Shown: piece after piece, positions 1-9,134 of the stretch
Position numbering within the stretch: position 1 is the stretch's first letter
How the letters are laid out: each line of letters starts with the position of its first letter
Source of the DNA: Sphaerospermopsis aphanizomenoides BCCUSP55
Lineage (GTDB): Bacteria; Cyanobacteriota; Cyanobacteriia; Cyanobacteriales; Nostocaceae
Direction of reading: 5' to 3'
Assembly: GCF_001586785.1 (NCBI RefSeq)
Contig: NZ_LUFH02000022.1
Coordinates: 1-60,547 of the forward strand
DNA: 60,547 nt
Notes under the pieces: model-generated
What the model saw: the letters and a program-made list of their open reading frames with translations, nothing else
Databases searched by the model: none
Told to the model about the DNA's origin: nothing
Made by a program: the position numbers and the translations under genes

Positions 1-2
1 AA

Positions 3-74
3 TTAGATTATAGTTGCCATGAAATTGCAAAAATAAACAAACAAATGCAAGAAGATTTTGATAAAATAAAATAA
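3..74 (+). CDS. 3' end of an upstream gene (partial)
   Basis: An open frame runs in from the window edge and stops at TAA 72-74. Its last 23 codons are Lys/Glu/Gln-rich, ending DFDKIK. It lies 21 bp before the GTPase gene on the same strand, so the two may share a transcript. Bacterial dynamin-like genes often come in adjacent pairs, so this could be the end of a partner, but the fragment is too short to identify. Confidence 0.4.
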   Translation, partial: LDYSCHEIAKINKQMQEDFDKIK

Positions 75-95
75 TTACATCAGGAGAATAAAACA

Positions 96-1757
96 ATGTC
101 AAGTTTTCAATTTAATGCTAAATCCCAAAAGGTTAACCAACTTTGCCAAGAAACAATAGACATTTTAGAAATTCGGACAGAAGATGAAGTTAAAAAATTA
201 GTTGATAATTTTCAAGACTTCTGGGAAGAATATCAACAACAGAAAAAACTATCTCTTGCTTTTATTGGACAGTACAATGCTGGTAAATCTACTTTAATTA
301 AAGCTTTAACTGGAAATGAAACAGTTAAAATTAGTGCAGAAATATGTACTGATAAAGTTACAGAATATGCTTGGCAAGATGTATTACTATTAGATACACC
401 GGGAATTTATGCAGGTAATGAACAACATGATGGTATTACCTTAGAAAGAATTTCTAAATGTGATTTACTGGTGTTTGTCGTTCCCAATGAACTATTTAAC
501 CCCCAAGGTGCAGAATTTTTCCAAAAAGTAGCTAACCAAATGCAAAGAGTTGGCCAAATGGTGCTAGTAGTTAATAAAATGAGTCGTGAATCAGGAAGTC
601 CCCAAGATTTATTATCAACAATTACACAAGTTATAGAACCATTTTATCCTCAACAATTCTATACCTGTTTTATTGATGCTGATTCCTACCTCAAATCTCA
701 AGATCCTAAATATATAAAATATCAGCAATCTTTACAAACTAAATCTAATTTTAATGATTTTCTTGATTCTCTGCAAAAGCTAATTCAAAAAAATGAACTT
801 TCCGCTAAATTAGTTACTCCTTTGCATCGTGCTGTTGGTACTCTGGAGAAATCACTAAATTGTTTAAGTAAAAATGATGAAAAAACCCGTAATTTATTAG
901 AGATATTACGACGCGAAAAAATCATCATACAAGCATCTCAAACTAGAGCGAGAAACGCTTATCGTTCTGAATTAGCTAAACTTAAACATGAAGTGATCAT
1001 GCTAGGTGAAAAAATAGCTAGTATGATTGATGGACACCATACGAAGGAAGAAATTGAAGTAGAAATAGAAAAAGTCACACAAGAAATTACCACTTTGTCA
1101 GAGAAGATTATAGGAAAAATTCAAGCTGCTTTAGAAGAAGAATTAAAAACTCTTGAAGAGAAATTAAAAGACTTACAAAACTCTCAATTAGGTAAAACTA
1201 TTGATAGGGAAATAGTTATTGATTTAGTAGATGGTAAGAGGATTAACGATCCTAATATTCCTGATGAATTTGGACAATCAATCTTAGAAAAAAAAGGTGG
1301 TGAAATCCTGGAAGAACTTGGAAAATTATCATCCAAAGTATCCAGAAAATTAGTTTATAAGACAGGAAAATTTCTGGGGTTTAAATTTAAACCATTTGGT
1401 GCTATAAAGACAGCTAAATTTATCCGTAACTTGGGTCCAATTTTTACTATTGGTGGTGTAGTATTGGATGCAGCTATGACAGTTAAAGCAGAAAAAGATG
1501 AGGAAAAAAATCAGCAAACCCTACGTAATGCTAGAAACCAGAAGCGAGAAGAGTTTAGAAAGTTAGCAGAAGAAATGGTAGAAGAGTATGAATTAAACAT
1601 TGAAGAAGCTATAAGTTTCTATGATGAGGAATTAAATGATATTGAAGCTAAAGCGAAAGAATTGAGAAATTTTGACCAGTCTAAACAGGAGATATTAACT
1701 CAAATTGAGAATAAACGTCAGGAGATAAAGAAAGAAATTAAGATATTATTGAAGTAA
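96..1757 (+). CDS. Dynamin-like / LeoA-type GTPase
   Basis: A 553-residue protein. Visible in order are the P-loop GQYNAGKST at residues 58-66, the G3 motif DTPG at about 100-103, and an NKM G4-like motif near 160. Long charged helical stretches follow (about 270-370 and 480-550), with a short hydrophobic region near 430-460 (GPIFTIGGVVLDAAMT) that could touch membrane. This is the layout of bacterial dynamin-like proteins, which bind membranes and hydrolyse GTP; some act in vesicle release and some in defence. The ATG at 96 has a good ribosome site (AGGAG, 8 bp upstream). The GTPase call is secure; the biological role is not. Confidence 0.8.
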   Translation: MSSFQFNAKSQKVNQLCQETIDILEIRTEDEVKKLVDNFQDFWEEYQQQKKLSLAFIGQYNAGKSTLIKALTGNETVKISAEICTDKVTEYAWQDVLLLDTPGIYAGNEQHDGITLERISKCDLLVFVVPNELFNPQGAEFFQKVANQMQRVGQMVLVVNKMSRESGSPQDLLSTITQVIEPFYPQQFYTCFIDADSYLKSQDPKYIKYQQSLQTKSNFNDFLDSLQKLIQKNELSAKLVTPLHRAVGTLEKSLNCLSKNDEKTRNLLEILRREKIIIQASQTRARNAYRSELAKLKHEVIMLGEKIASMIDGHHTKEEIEVEIEKVTQEITTLSEKIIGKIQAALEEELKTLEEKLKDLQNSQLGKTIDREIVIDLVDGKRINDPNIPDEFGQSILEKKGGEILEELGKLSSKVSRKLVYKTGKFLGFKFKPFGAIKTAKFIRNLGPIFTIGGVVLDAAMTVKAEKDEEKNQQTLRNARNQKREEFRKLAEEMVEEYELNIEEAISFYDEELNDIEAKAKELRNFDQSKQEILTQIENKRQEIKKEIKILLK

Positions 1758-1776
1758 TTTCAGGATGTAATTATCA

Positions 1777-1867
1777 GAATCCTGTAAATCCTAAAATCCT
1801 GGATATCCTGATTCAGGCAAAATAAACATCTTGTAAATCCTAAAATCCTGTACATCCTGATGCAGAC
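1777..1867. repeat. Interspersed ATCCTGTAAATCCT repeat
   Basis: AT-rich spacer after the GTPase gene with repeated pieces of the type AATCCTGTAAATCCT and ATCCTGATGCAGACAA. The same family recurs near 30041-30080 and 59218-59250, so it is an intergenic repeat of this genome rather than part of a gene. Confidence 0.6.
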
Positions 1868-2047
1868 AAATTACGACTCGTAAACGAATTTTATCATAAA
1901 ATCAATTCTACATATTCGGTATTATTAGTTAAGTAATTCTGCTAACGGTAAGTTAATGCAGATGAACGCAGATAGACGCAGATATTCTTATAATGTTTGC
2001 GACAAATAAAGGAGATAATTATTGTTAAATATCTTAATAAAACATAT

Positions 2048-2704
2048 ATGAAAACTTTCACCATCGGACATTCAAATCATTCAATAGAAACCTTTATCGA
2101 ACTGGTACCAAAACACGAAGTCACAGCGTTAGCTGATGTCCGGTCTCATCCCTATAGTAGTAGATTTCCTCAATTTAACCAATCAGCTTTAAAAGCAGAA
2201 CTCAAAACCGTAAATATCGCTTATGTTCCCCTTGGAGATAATTTAGGTGCGCGTCCTCTTGATAGAAACTGCTATGTAGATGGAATGGCTAGATATGATT
2301 TAATAGCAGCAACAGAAGCTTTCAAAATAGGGATAAATCGTTTAATTCAAGGTTCACAGAAACATCAAATTAGCTTAATGTGTGCGGAACAAGATCCTAT
2401 TGTTTGTCATCGCGCAATTTTGATTTGTCCACATTTAAAAAGTGCTGGTTTGGATATTCACCATATTCTTAAAAATGGTGATTTAGAAACAAATGAAGAT
2501 TTAGAAAATAGAGTTTTAAAACAACACAATTTATATACAATGTTGCCTGAAAATCAAAGTCCTATTAAACAACTTTCTCTGTTTGAACTGCAAGCTACAC
2601 AAACTATAGAAAAACAACTTTCCCGTGCAGAGTTAGTAGAAAAAGCATATAAATTACAAGCTGAAAAAGTCGCGTATACTGAAAATAAGGATGAAGATGA
2701 ATAA
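2048..2704 (+). CDS. DUF488 family protein
   Basis: About 218 residues. It begins MKTFTIGHSNHS, the usual start of DUF488 proteins, and has the family's Asp-Val-Arg block (LADVRSHPYSSRFPQFN) and the late Cys/His block (LMCAEQDPIVCHRA), where Cys and His-Arg may bind metal or act in catalysis. The ATG at 2048 is preferred by family alignment over an upstream TTG. A GGAG site at about 2011-2014 lies too far upstream to serve this ATG, so the start is slightly uncertain. The molecular function of DUF488 is not established. The next gene is a second DUF488 protein overlapping by 8 bp. Confidence 0.75.
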   Translation: MKTFTIGHSNHSIETFIELVPKHEVTALADVRSHPYSSRFPQFNQSALKAELKTVNIAYVPLGDNLGARPLDRNCYVDGMARYDLIAATEAFKIGINRLIQGSQKHQISLMCAEQDPIVCHRAILICPHLKSAGLDIHHILKNGDLETNEDLENRVLKQHNLYTMLPENQSPIKQLSLFELQATQTIEKQLSRAELVEKAYKLQAEKVAYTENKDEDE

Positions 2705-3145
2705 AGAAATTGATTTATTTACTATTGGTTTTACTCAAAAAAAAGCAGAACAGTTTTTTGAACTTTAATAAAATCTGGTGTGAAACGAGTGATTGATACT
2801 CGATTAAATAATGTTTCCCAACTTGCGGGTTTTGCAAAAAAACAAGATTTAGAATATTTTCTGCGTAGAATTGGGGGAATTGAATATATGCATATTCTTG
2901 ATTTAGCACCAACTCAAGATATTTTAGATGCTTATAAAAAAAAGCAAATTACCTGGGATGTTTATGAGGAAAAATTTAATCTTTTGATTTTACAACGTCA
3001 AATTGAAAAGAACTTATCTATAGATATCATAGATAAAAGCTGTTTATTGTGTAGTGAACTCAAACCCCATAACTGTCATCGTCGGTTAGTAGCCGAATAT
3101 TTGCAATGTAAATTAGATAAAAGTATCAAAATTCATCATCTTTGA
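2697..3145 (+). pseudogene. Second DUF488 gene, frameshifted
   Basis: ATG at 2697 overlaps the end of the first DUF488 gene and encodes MNKEIDLFTIGFTQKKAEQF before stopping at about 2766-2768. The missing part of the same protein resumes in the next frame as IKSGVKRVIDTRLNN and continues to 3145, ending in the family's Cys/His block (CSELKPHNCHRR). One T appears to be missing around GAACTTTAATAA near 2761-2769. With one base restored, a normal protein of about 150 residues results. Either a real frameshift, a homopolymer sequencing error, or (less likely) programmed slippage. Confidence 0.75.
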
Positions 3146-3267
3146 GTATATTCCTAGATTTATATCCTTGGTTTTTTGTTTAAGCAGTACGTGATTTTAC
3201 TGTTCACATATAAATTTGTCTTATTCTACTATTACTTAGGTAGTTAGGGTGCTAATGAGACTAAAGA

Positions 3268-4023
3268 ATGTTGAGTTTTGATATTATCTGTCTTGCGAAA
3301 TCTACTAAACATGGTGGAATTTGTATTGCTGGGATAAAAACCGATGGTTCTGGGTGGTTGCGGCCAATTTCTAATAAAAGAGATGGTACTTTATATCCAG
3401 AACATTACACAACTAGAGATGGTAGAGAACCGGAATTATTTGATATTATTAGAATTCCTTTGATTAGACATGAACCACAATGTCATCATCCAGAAAATTA
3501 TTTAATTCATTATAGTTATAAATGGCAGATTTTAGGAAAAGCTAGTTTAGAACAAGTAAGGAAATTAATTAAACCAGAAATTCAAATAAATTCTTCTGAA
3601 CCTAAATTATTAGGTAATTTTGATAAATTAATTCGTTATGAAGATTTAGAAATAACACCTCTTAAATCTTCCTTGACTATGATAAATCCAGAACAATTAG
3701 AATGGGAAATTAAATATAATTCTCACAACAAAAAAACTTTTAGATGTCTTTTTTCTTTGTGTGGTAATTTTTATGATTTACCAATTACTGATCCGGTTTG
3801 GATAGAGAAAATGAATTCTTTAGAAGAGGGAATTTATTCCTGTAAAGATGTGATCAAAAAATTGGATTTAGTAAATTTTGAACCTGATAAATTTAGATTA
3901 ACAATTAGTTTAAGTGAACCTTTTCAACCTTCATTGCAAACAGAGTCAGAATTTTGTTATAAATTAGTTACATCTGTGATTAATGTTACAGATATTTCTA
4001 AACGTTTAGGATGGATTTTATAA
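3268..4023 (+). CDS. Dual OB-domain-like protein next to DUF488 genes
   Basis: A 251-residue protein starting MLSFDIICLAKSTKHGGICI with the conserved-looking GSGWLRPIS block at residues about 28-36. From memory this matches the family annotated as dual OB-containing domain proteins, which are often encoded beside DUF488 genes; no catalytic residues are evident. Predicted beta-rich, soluble, no signal peptide. It lies 122 bp downstream of the two DUF488 genes on the same strand. The grouping suggests one module, possibly acting on nucleic acid or nucleotides. The family name is a recollection, not a search result. Confidence 0.6.
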   Translation: MLSFDIICLAKSTKHGGICIAGIKTDGSGWLRPISNKRDGTLYPEHYTTRDGREPELFDIIRIPLIRHEPQCHHPENYLIHYSYKWQILGKASLEQVRKLIKPEIQINSSEPKLLGNFDKLIRYEDLEITPLKSSLTMINPEQLEWEIKYNSHNKKTFRCLFSLCGNFYDLPITDPVWIEKMNSLEEGIYSCKDVIKKLDLVNFEPDKFRLTISLSEPFQPSLQTESEFCYKLVTSVINVTDISKRLGWIL

Positions 4024-4184
4024 AACAAGATTTCTGAATTTCTGACTAAATTTGTCTTTTTAAATACTACATCTATTATTTTTTCAGCTATAAAATGTGG
4101 GTAACAATATATTTTTTAAGGTTGTATTTCTACCGCTTCAAATGTAAATGTCAAAAGTATATTTTACCATTTTAGGTATTGATA

Positions 4185-4547
4185 ATGACTTACAATTCAG
4201 AAGAAATGCAACAAATTCTCGAAGTTGCTTTTAGACGTAAGCAACAGGGAGAATTCACGCGGGAACAGATTATAGAAATTGCATCAGAATTAGGTGTTTC
4301 TTCAGAATCTCTCATTGCTGCGGAAAAAGAGTGGTTAACAAAAGAAGTAGAAGTGAAAAAAGATCAGATGTCTAATAGTCACAAACGCAAAGAGTTCCAA
4401 GTACATTTGATTACTTTTATTGCGGTTAATGGGTTTTTGATTTTGCTGAATTTGTTTACAAGTCCTGGATATTTTTGGGCAATTTTTCCCCTTTTGGGTT
4501 GGGGTTTAGGTTTGTTTTTGCATGGGATGAAGGCTTATATAATGTAA
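4185..4547 (+). CDS. 2TM-domain membrane protein
   Basis: About 120 residues. The N-terminal half is a helical region resembling SHOCT/2TM-type N-termini (GEFTREQIIEIASELGVSSE). The C-terminal half has two hydrophobic helices with a short turn (about residues 70-87 and 92-112), matching the 2TM domain family. Function unknown. ATG 4185 is chosen over TTG 4179. It is followed by a C/G-rich hairpin that separates it from the convergent toxin-like gene. Confidence 0.65.
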   Translation: MTYNSEEMQQILEVAFRRKQQGEFTREQIIEIASELGVSSESLIAAEKEWLTKEVEVKKDQMSNSHKRKEFQVHLITFIAVNGFLILLNLFTSPGYFWAIFPLLGWGLGLFLHGMKAYIM

Positions 4548-4565
4548 GGATTTACCTCCCCCCAA

Positions 4566-4584
4566 CCCCCCTTAAAAAGGGGGG
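4566..4584. terminator. C6/G6 hairpin between convergent genes
   Basis: CCCCCC, then TTAAAAA, then GGGGGG form a six-pair GC stem between the ends of two convergent genes. There is no strong T-run, so it may be a repeat-type hairpin (this motif is common in cyanobacterial spacers) rather than a classical terminator. Confidence 0.5.
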
Positions 4585-4594
4585 CTAACGTTTG

Positions 4595-5077
4595 CTATTC
4601 TCCTGCAACTAATAAAACTTCTGCATACAACTGTTCACGAATCCAGAAGCCATTAGCAATCAAATCATCTAATATCGGTTTTACCAGTGGAATAAACCCT
4701 TGTTGTCTAGCTGCTAGTACAATACCTAAGAGTCCAGTAACCTGTAAACCGGACTTTATTGCTTCATTTCTACCTTTTCGCTCATCAATAATCAGTCTAT
4801 CAGCATTTAACTCAACAGCAAGAGAAATCGCTTCTGCTTCACCTGGATCTAAAATTGTTTGTAGAGTCTGAACTAGGATAATATTTGTAACTGGTATAAC
4901 TTCAATCCAATCAAGAGTTTGAAGTGCTAATGTACCTGGATCTGTACTACCACAAGCAAGAATTTCCTGATAGACTGCTTGTGGAATAATGACCTTACCA
5001 TAAAGTTGTTGCAACAAAGTTAATTGTCCAATCGCAGCGAGGTTACTTATAGGTGATGTATTGCTAATAATAATCAT
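4595..5077 (-). CDS. DUF3368 PIN-like protein, probable toxin
   Basis: About 160 residues with the DUF3368/PIN-like pattern: ISNTSPISNLAAIG at the N-terminus, VYQEIL, then DPGEAEAISLAVE and LIIDERKGR. PIN-like proteins are usually metal-dependent RNases. The first acidic position of the PIN core is Asn here (SNTSP), a variant I recall as common in this family, so activity cannot be assumed. The ATG at 5077 overlaps the stop of the upstream UPF0175 gene as ATGA, indicating translational coupling; an alternative TTG lies at 5083. Together they form a probable toxin-antitoxin pair. Confidence 0.75.
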   Translation of the reverse strand: MIIISNTSPISNLAAIGQLTLLQQLYGKVIIPQAVYQEILACGSTDPGTLALQTLDWIEVIPVTNIILVQTLQTILDPGEAEAISLAVELNADRLIIDERKGRNEAIKSGLQVTGLLGIVLAARQQGFIPLVKPILDDLIANGFWIREQLYAEVLLVAGE

Positions 5078-5319
5078 CGCCAATTATTAGCTTTCAAACT
5101 TTTTACATCTTCCCTAAATTCAGCAATATCATAGTGAATGGGAATTTTTCGACTAGCAAGTAATCGTTGAAATTCAAGTTGATTCATTCCTACAAAATGA
5201 CTCGCTTGTCCTAAAGTAAACCGTTCCTGTACAAAGAGCAAAATTGCTATTTCTTGAACTAATTCTTTCTCAGACATTTGAATTGTCTGCAAAACTTCAT
5301 CGGTGATAACAATACTCAT
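5074..5319 (-). CDS. UPF0175 family small protein, probable antitoxin
   Basis: 81 residues, helical, with a helix-turn-helix-like segment (FTLGQASHFVGMNQLEFQRL) and the UPF0175 ending (IPIHYDIAEFREDVKSLK). It has a strong ribosome site (GGAG 8-9 bp before ATG 5319) and overlaps the DUF3368 gene by 4 bp. UPF0175 proteins usually precede DUF3368 genes and are thought to act as antitoxins and DNA-binding autoregulators. Confidence 0.75.
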   Translation of the reverse strand: MSIVITDEVLQTIQMSEKELVQEIAILLFVQERFTLGQASHFVGMNQLEFQRLLASRKIPIHYDIAEFREDVKSLKANNWR

Positions 5320-5374
5320 ATTTCTATTCTCCTGCTGAGATTCGGCGTTGCTGATATGATAACTATCGCACTAT

Positions 5375-6606
5375 TCAATTATCCTTCAAAATCATCTCTA
5401 TCTTTTCACTGATCATCTGCGTTATATCCACAAAATCATTTTTACTAAAATCCTCCCAAAAATTCAGAATTTTTTTGATTATATTTTCAATATCACCATC
5501 CTCATAATCAATCTCGGTTAAAATTGGTTTCTCATAAAGAGTAATTTGATCTTTCTCTAGCTCTATAGTTGTTAGGTCGAGAAATTTTGAATAGTCTTGG
5601 TTTTGTAATAATTCAAATATTTTCGGACGGATTTTTTAGGGATTTCTTTACGGTTTTCTTTATAGTCACGGTCTCCGATTTGCACTCTCATTTTAAGAGA
5701 ACCAATAAGATTTTCAAATTGAAAATAAATCAGTGTTCGACTTCCTAATTTATTTTCATTTTCCCAGGGTTTAGCTCCAAAACTTGTGTATCCATTGTTC
5801 CAAAAATCTGCAAATATTTTGTTAGATTTAATAAGTGGATTTAGTAATTTCTTAATTTCTACATCTATTTCTGATTGTAATTTTGATTGTAATTTTGGAC
5901 GATGCTCAATAATTAAATCAAGAGCTTGCTTATGCTTAAAATAAATTTCGCGGCAGAGTTTTGCAATTTCTGAATCACTCACAATACGTCTCCTAATTAA
6001 TGTAGAATAATGTGTCATTAATGTATAAAGATCTCGTTCAAGAATAGATTTATAACTGATACAAATACTATCAATTATTTCAACCACTTTATAGTAGTCA
6101 TAAGTTCTCCAATTTGTTTCAGATGGTGAACTTCCTTCGGGATTTAAATAAATAAAAATTGCTTGACAATCCTTATAGTGTCTGTTAATAGTTTCTTCGT
6201 ATTTTTTCAGTTGATTTGGACGTTCTCCTGAACGAATTTTATTTTCTATAACACATACTAATTTATTTTGTGGTGAATGGATGAGAATATCAATATAGTG
6301 CTTCTCACGACTAACTTCTGCATCTGTCAAATCAGCTATATCTATATCAGCATGATTAATTGCATCTGTAGGGTTATCCGTTTCTAAAAGCACTCGCTTC
6401 AGAAATAGCTTGAGAAAAATATCACCAAGTCTATGATTTTGAGATGGATCTAAAAGAAATGCTAAAAGATTTGAATGTACCTTTTCTTTTCTAACTACAC
6501 CAATAACCTCAAAAATATTGAACTCAGCTAGTTTTGTTTTTAGCTTTTTTAAATCTTGACTGTCAACAAAACTTTCTAATAATTCGTGTTGTTTATTTGA
6601 AATCAA
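5375..6606 (-). pseudogene. PD-(D/E)XK nuclease family protein, frameshifted near C-terminus
   Basis: The main frame (6606 to 5572) has the PDDEXK pattern: HSNLLAFLLDPSQNH near residue 45, then HYIDILIHSPQNKLVCVIENKI, giving the D...ExK catalytic set. The last residues of this frame look like noise. A one-base shift at the A-run near 5632-5637 (six A in the gene sense, seven expected) gives KIRPKIFELLQNQDYSKF and a further ~75 sensible residues to TGA 5377-5375. So the natural protein is about 410 residues. The catalytic part is intact, so it might still be functional; the shift could also be a sequencing error. The family includes defence-associated nucleases. Confidence 0.65.
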
Positions 6607-6741
6607 ATTTCACCCCACCCAAATCCTAAAATTTTACCTAAACAGAGATTTATATTATTTTACAAGAAATTCATGACATGAAACATACTTCTTTCTTTCA
6701 TATTTTTGTTAATTATTCGGAAATAAAAACCATCTTTGGGA

Positions 6742-7197
6742 TTATAACACCTGACAAGGATCTTCATCAGGTGGATGTAACCCAGCTTTTACCCAAAAAC
6801 CTCGCGCACTACGGATAGAATCATCTTCTGTATATCGCTCATCATTAACATCAAGTCGCTTACAAGTAGCTCTACCTGTAGGAGTTGTTCCTAAAATAGT
6901 CTTACCGTCAGCACTCCAGATAAAATGATCTGACCATTTTTGTTGACGAGGATTAAATAAAGGGGTAATGGCTTGTGTTTCTGGGTCAATTCCTGCTAAA
7001 AAATTATAGCGGCGTTCATTGCACCGACGACAAGCTAAAGCTAGATTATTAATATCATCAGCACCACCCAAAGATTTAGGTATTACATGATCTAAAGTGA
7101 ATCGAGTTGTAGAAATGCGCTCAGGAGAATGACAATACTCACACAAATATTTTGCCCGGTTACGCACTAATTCCCTGGTAATATCATCAATAGTCAT
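6742..7197 (-). CDS. HNH endonuclease
   Basis: 151 residues with a zinc-finger HNH domain: CEYCHSP (CxxC), then LDHVIPKSLGG carrying the catalytic His, then NLALACRRCNERR (CxxC and HNH Asn). The C-terminal part (FNPRQQKWSDHFIW) is typical of a family of free-standing cyanobacterial HNH proteins. Probably cleaves DNA; target unknown. The start ATG overlaps the stop of the upstream 77-residue gene as ATGA, so the two are translationally coupled. Confidence 0.85.
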   Translation of the reverse strand: MTIDDITRELVRNRAKYLCEYCHSPERISTTRFTLDHVIPKSLGGADDINNLALACRRCNERRYNFLAGIDPETQAITPLFNPRQQKWSDHFIWSADGKTILGTTPTGRATCKRLDVNDERYTEDDSIRSARGFWVKAGLHPPDEDPCQVL

Positions 7198-7427
7198 ACT
7201 TGAGCTACTAACATCGCATTAATGTGAGTGAAAATTCTGTCTAACTCTCCAATAGCTTCTAATTCTATAACTTCCTCTGAAGTTAGCAAATCAGCTTTTT
7301 TTCTCTCCAAAAGTTCCTCCATTCGCTTCTGGAGTTCATCAGTAAATTTAAATAAATTGAATTTATCTACTTTTTCAACTTTAATTCGACCAAGTAAAGT
7401 TGAAGGTCTACTAATAGCTGGTATCAT
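7194..7427 (-). CDS. Small protein coupled to the HNH nuclease
   Basis: 77 residues, mostly helical and charged, no recognised domain. It is transcribed first in a two-gene unit with the HNH nuclease and overlaps it by 4 bp. The tight coupling suggests a partner or immunity/antitoxin-like role, but this rests on context alone. Confidence 0.6.
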   Translation of the reverse strand: MIPAISRPSTLLGRIKVEKVDKFNLFKFTDELQKRMEELLERKKADLLTSEEVIELEAIGELDRIFTHINAMLVAQV

Positions 7428-7478
7428 AGTTTAGCTCCATGATTAATTTTTATTTTACCTTTTAGTAGCAAGTAAGAT

Positions 7479-8990
7479 TCATCGCAAACATCTAATTGCT
7501 TCTAACAAACCTCTAGCTTTATTGAGGGTTTCTTCATATTCCTTTTCTGGTTCTGAATCTGCTACTAAACCTGCACCGGCTTGGACGGTAACAGTATTAT
7601 TATTTAATACCATTGTTCTAATAGCGATCGCACTATTTAATTGTCCTTCAAAATCATAATATCCATATACTCCAGAATATACACCTCTGCGAGTTGGTTC
7701 TAACTCGTTGATAATTTCCATTGCGCGGATTTTTGGCGCACCACTAACTGTACCCGCTGGAAAACAAGCTTTTAATAAATCCCATGCTGTCTTGTTTTTG
7801 GCTAATTTCCCTACCACATTACTAACAATGTGCATCACATGAGAATAGCGTTCAACTATCATTAATTCATCAACTTTAACAGTGCCATTTTCACATACTC
7901 TGCCTAAATCGTTGCGTCCTAAATCAACTAACATGATATGTTCTGCAACTTCTTTAGGATCTTGTAGTAAATCTGCTGCAAAAGCTTCGTCTTCTTTAGT
8001 TGTTTTTCCTCTGGGTCTTGTGCCGGCAATTGGTCGAACAGTGGCGATTATTCCCCCTTCTTCGTCTCGTTCTGCTTTGACCATAACTTCAGGACTAGAA
8101 CCGATAATTTGCCAGTCTTGGAAGTTAAAATACGCCATGTAAGGTGAAGGGTTAATTTGGCGTAGAGAACGATATAAAGCGAAAGGATCTCCCTGATATT
8201 TTGTAGATAATCTTTGAGAAATTACAACTTGAAAAATATCGCCGGCTTTAATATATTCCTTGGCTTTTTCTACGCTGGCGCAAAAGTCTTTTTTAGTAAA
8301 ATTGCTGCTGTATTCTTCTATTCCCGCTTTGGGTTTATTTTGGGGAGAAGTCCAAGGGAGTTGGGTATTTTGGGGTGATAGAGGTAAGGATAATTTACTT
8401 ACCATTTCCTGAATGCGATCGCTCGCCTTTTGATATGCTGCTTCTAAGTTATCTGTGTTCCTTAAATCAGCGTAGGCGATCGCCCAAATTTTCCGCTTCA
8501 CCTGGTCAAAAATTAACAACTGATCTACCTGCATCCATAATCCATCAGGGATGTTACGCTCATCTTGAGGATGAATTGGTACACGCGGTTCAATCCAGTT
8601 AATTAATTCATAACCCCAAAACCCAAATAAACCGCCAATTCCTGAAGGTAATTGTGGTATTTTCACTGGGTGATAAGGTGCTAAACAGTCAGCTAAAACC
8701 GTAAAAGGATCACCTGTGAAAACTTCCTGTGAACCATTGCGGTGTGTTTGGGTGGTTTTGTCCCCCCGCGCTTCCAAAATCCACAGCGGATCACAACCGA
8801 GTAAACTATAACGACCTACCTTTTCTCCACCTTCCACCGACTCCAGCAAAAAGCTATAAGGTTGACCTGCACACACCTTGTACCAAGCAGAAACGGGAGT
8901 ATCTAAATCAGCAACCCATTCTTGATAGACAGGGACGAAATTACCTTGTTGAGCTAGTTCTGTAAATTGGTGTAAATCGGGGAAAATCAT
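7479..8990 (-). CDS. trpE: Anthranilate synthase component I
   Basis: About 503 residues. Anthranilate synthase uses chorismate and glutamine-derived ammonia in the first step of tryptophan synthesis. The N-terminal part has the LLES tryptophan-feedback motif (SFLLESVEGGEKVGRYS). The catalytic part has RPIAGTRPRG, HIMLVDLGRNDLGRV, PAGTVSGAPKIRAMEI and GVYSGVYGY. The frame is open upstream to 9068, but that extension is made of the GGTGACA repeat, so the start is taken as ATG 8990 (MIFPDLHQF). No glutaminase subunit (trpG) is adjacent. Confidence 0.92.
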   Translation of the reverse strand: MIFPDLHQFTELAQQGNFVPVYQEWVADLDTPVSAWYKVCAGQPYSFLLESVEGGEKVGRYSLLGCDPLWILEARGDKTTQTHRNGSQEVFTGDPFTVLADCLAPYHPVKIPQLPSGIGGLFGFWGYELINWIEPRVPIHPQDERNIPDGLWMQVDQLLIFDQVKRKIWAIAYADLRNTDNLEAAYQKASDRIQEMVSKLSLPLSPQNTQLPWTSPQNKPKAGIEEYSSNFTKKDFCASVEKAKEYIKAGDIFQVVISQRLSTKYQGDPFALYRSLRQINPSPYMAYFNFQDWQIIGSSPEVMVKAERDEEGGIIATVRPIAGTRPRGKTTKEDEAFAADLLQDPKEVAEHIMLVDLGRNDLGRVCENGTVKVDELMIVERYSHVMHIVSNVVGKLAKNKTAWDLLKACFPAGTVSGAPKIRAMEIINELEPTRRGVYSGVYGYYDFEGQLNSAIAIRTMVLNNNTVTVQAGAGLVADSEPEKEYEETLNKARGLLEAIRCLR

Positions 8991-8999
8991 AAATGAAGA

Positions 9000-9027
9000 G
9001 GTGACAGGTGACAGGTGACAGGTGACA
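9000..9027. repeat. GGTGACA tandem heptamer, 4 copies
   Basis: Four perfect GGTGACA units directly upstream of the trpE start. The same heptamer occurs at 12654, 23364, 44815 and, inverted, 47781, and in mixed form near 31870. It is a short tandemly repeated sequence of the Anabaena/Nostoc type. Confidence 0.9.
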
Positions 9028-9134
9028 GTAAGAAGAAAATAAAAGTTTATGAGTATGGCGATCGCCAAGTTATGCTATCAGAATGCAGGTATTAAGAATA
9101 AAGAAATTTTATAATACAGGATTTATAGACGTGA

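Noticed and set aside
8991-9068. Longer trpE N-terminus (26 extra codons)
   Set aside because: The extension is translated GGTGACA repeat and does not resemble TrpE; ATG 8990 fits the family.
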